A program made the position numbers and the translations under genes. The notes under the pieces were generated by a model. That model saw only the letters and a list, made by a program, of their open reading frames with translations. It did no database searches and had not been told where the DNA came from. 64,000 bases of DNA from the NCBI RefSeq assembly GCF_000196255.1, contig NC_006370.1, positions 712,187 through 776,186 on the forward strand, given 5' to 3'. Every line of letters starts with the position of its first letter. The stretch's first letter is position 1. Of this stretch, positions 63,938-64,000 are shown one piece after another. This DNA comes from Photobacterium profundum SS9 (GTDB lineage Bacteria > Pseudomonadota > Gammaproteobacteria > Enterobacterales > Vibrionaceae).

Positions 63938-64000
63938 TGACGGCTCCTTCCTCTAATATTCGAATTCACTCGATAATTATCTCTTTATAATCAGGGGTAT

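Overview
The window looks like chromosomal DNA of a gammaproteobacterium of the Vibrionaceae, most likely Photobacterium or a close relative. Evidence for this is the low-to-moderate GC content, the gene order ssrA-smpB-ratA-rnfH-bamE-recN-nadK-grpE-dnaK-dnaJ, the tmRNA tag ANDENFALAA, and the vibrio-type envelope genes. The genus is an inference. Region 1 (1-7400) holds envelope and housekeeping genes. On the minus strand is an operon for an exported repeat-like protein, a LolD/MacB-type ABC ATPase, its permease and a LolA-like protein cut by the window edge. Next come a DUF4382 lipoprotein, a YgjV-like membrane protein, an M23 peptidase overlapping a bactofilin gene by 97 nt, and a DUF985 cupin protein. 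Region 2 (7427-34821) is a complete type VI secretion system (T6SS) of the P. aeruginosa H1 type. It carries the threonine-phosphorylation switch (PpkA, PppA, FHA protein, TagF), the membrane complex TssJLM, baseplate TssKEFGA, sheath TssBC, the ATPase ClpV, TagJ, Hcp, VgrG and PAAR. It also has a second, divergent TssC behind an intrinsic terminator. Region 3 (33850-42000) is the effector end. A thiolase-like accessory protein precedes a 1352-residue RHS protein with an unrecognised C-terminal toxin and an exported putative immunity protein. A promoterless orphan RHS tip follows with a different, hydrophobic toxin and a membrane immunity protein, and then a third, decayed RHS tip. The pieces share long near-identical core sequence that ends exactly where the toxin domains diverge, as expected of a tip-exchange cassette array. 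Region 4 (42500-47160) is a signalling operon: an HTH regulator behind a cluster of palindromes, a REC-EAL response regulator, an Hpt protein and a hybrid sensor kinase. Region 5 (47214-53805) is a defence-type island beside the 3' end of ssrA. It contains a methyltransferase-HNH fusion, a 34-codon remnant resembling the HsdR C-terminus, and a large UPF1-like SF1 helicase split by a 1.4-kb IS4-family element. Joining the two halves across the target duplication restores one open frame of about 1112 codons. Region 6 (53940-64000) is core genome: ssrA, smpB, ratA/rnfH, bamE, SOS-regulated recN with two LexA boxes, nadK, grpE and dnaK with sigma-32-type promoters, dnaJ, and a type IV pilin. No CRISPR array, rRNA or tRNA gene other than tmRNA was seen. 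The most interesting candidates for new biology are the RHS toxin/immunity cassettes and the methyltransferase-HNH/helicase island.
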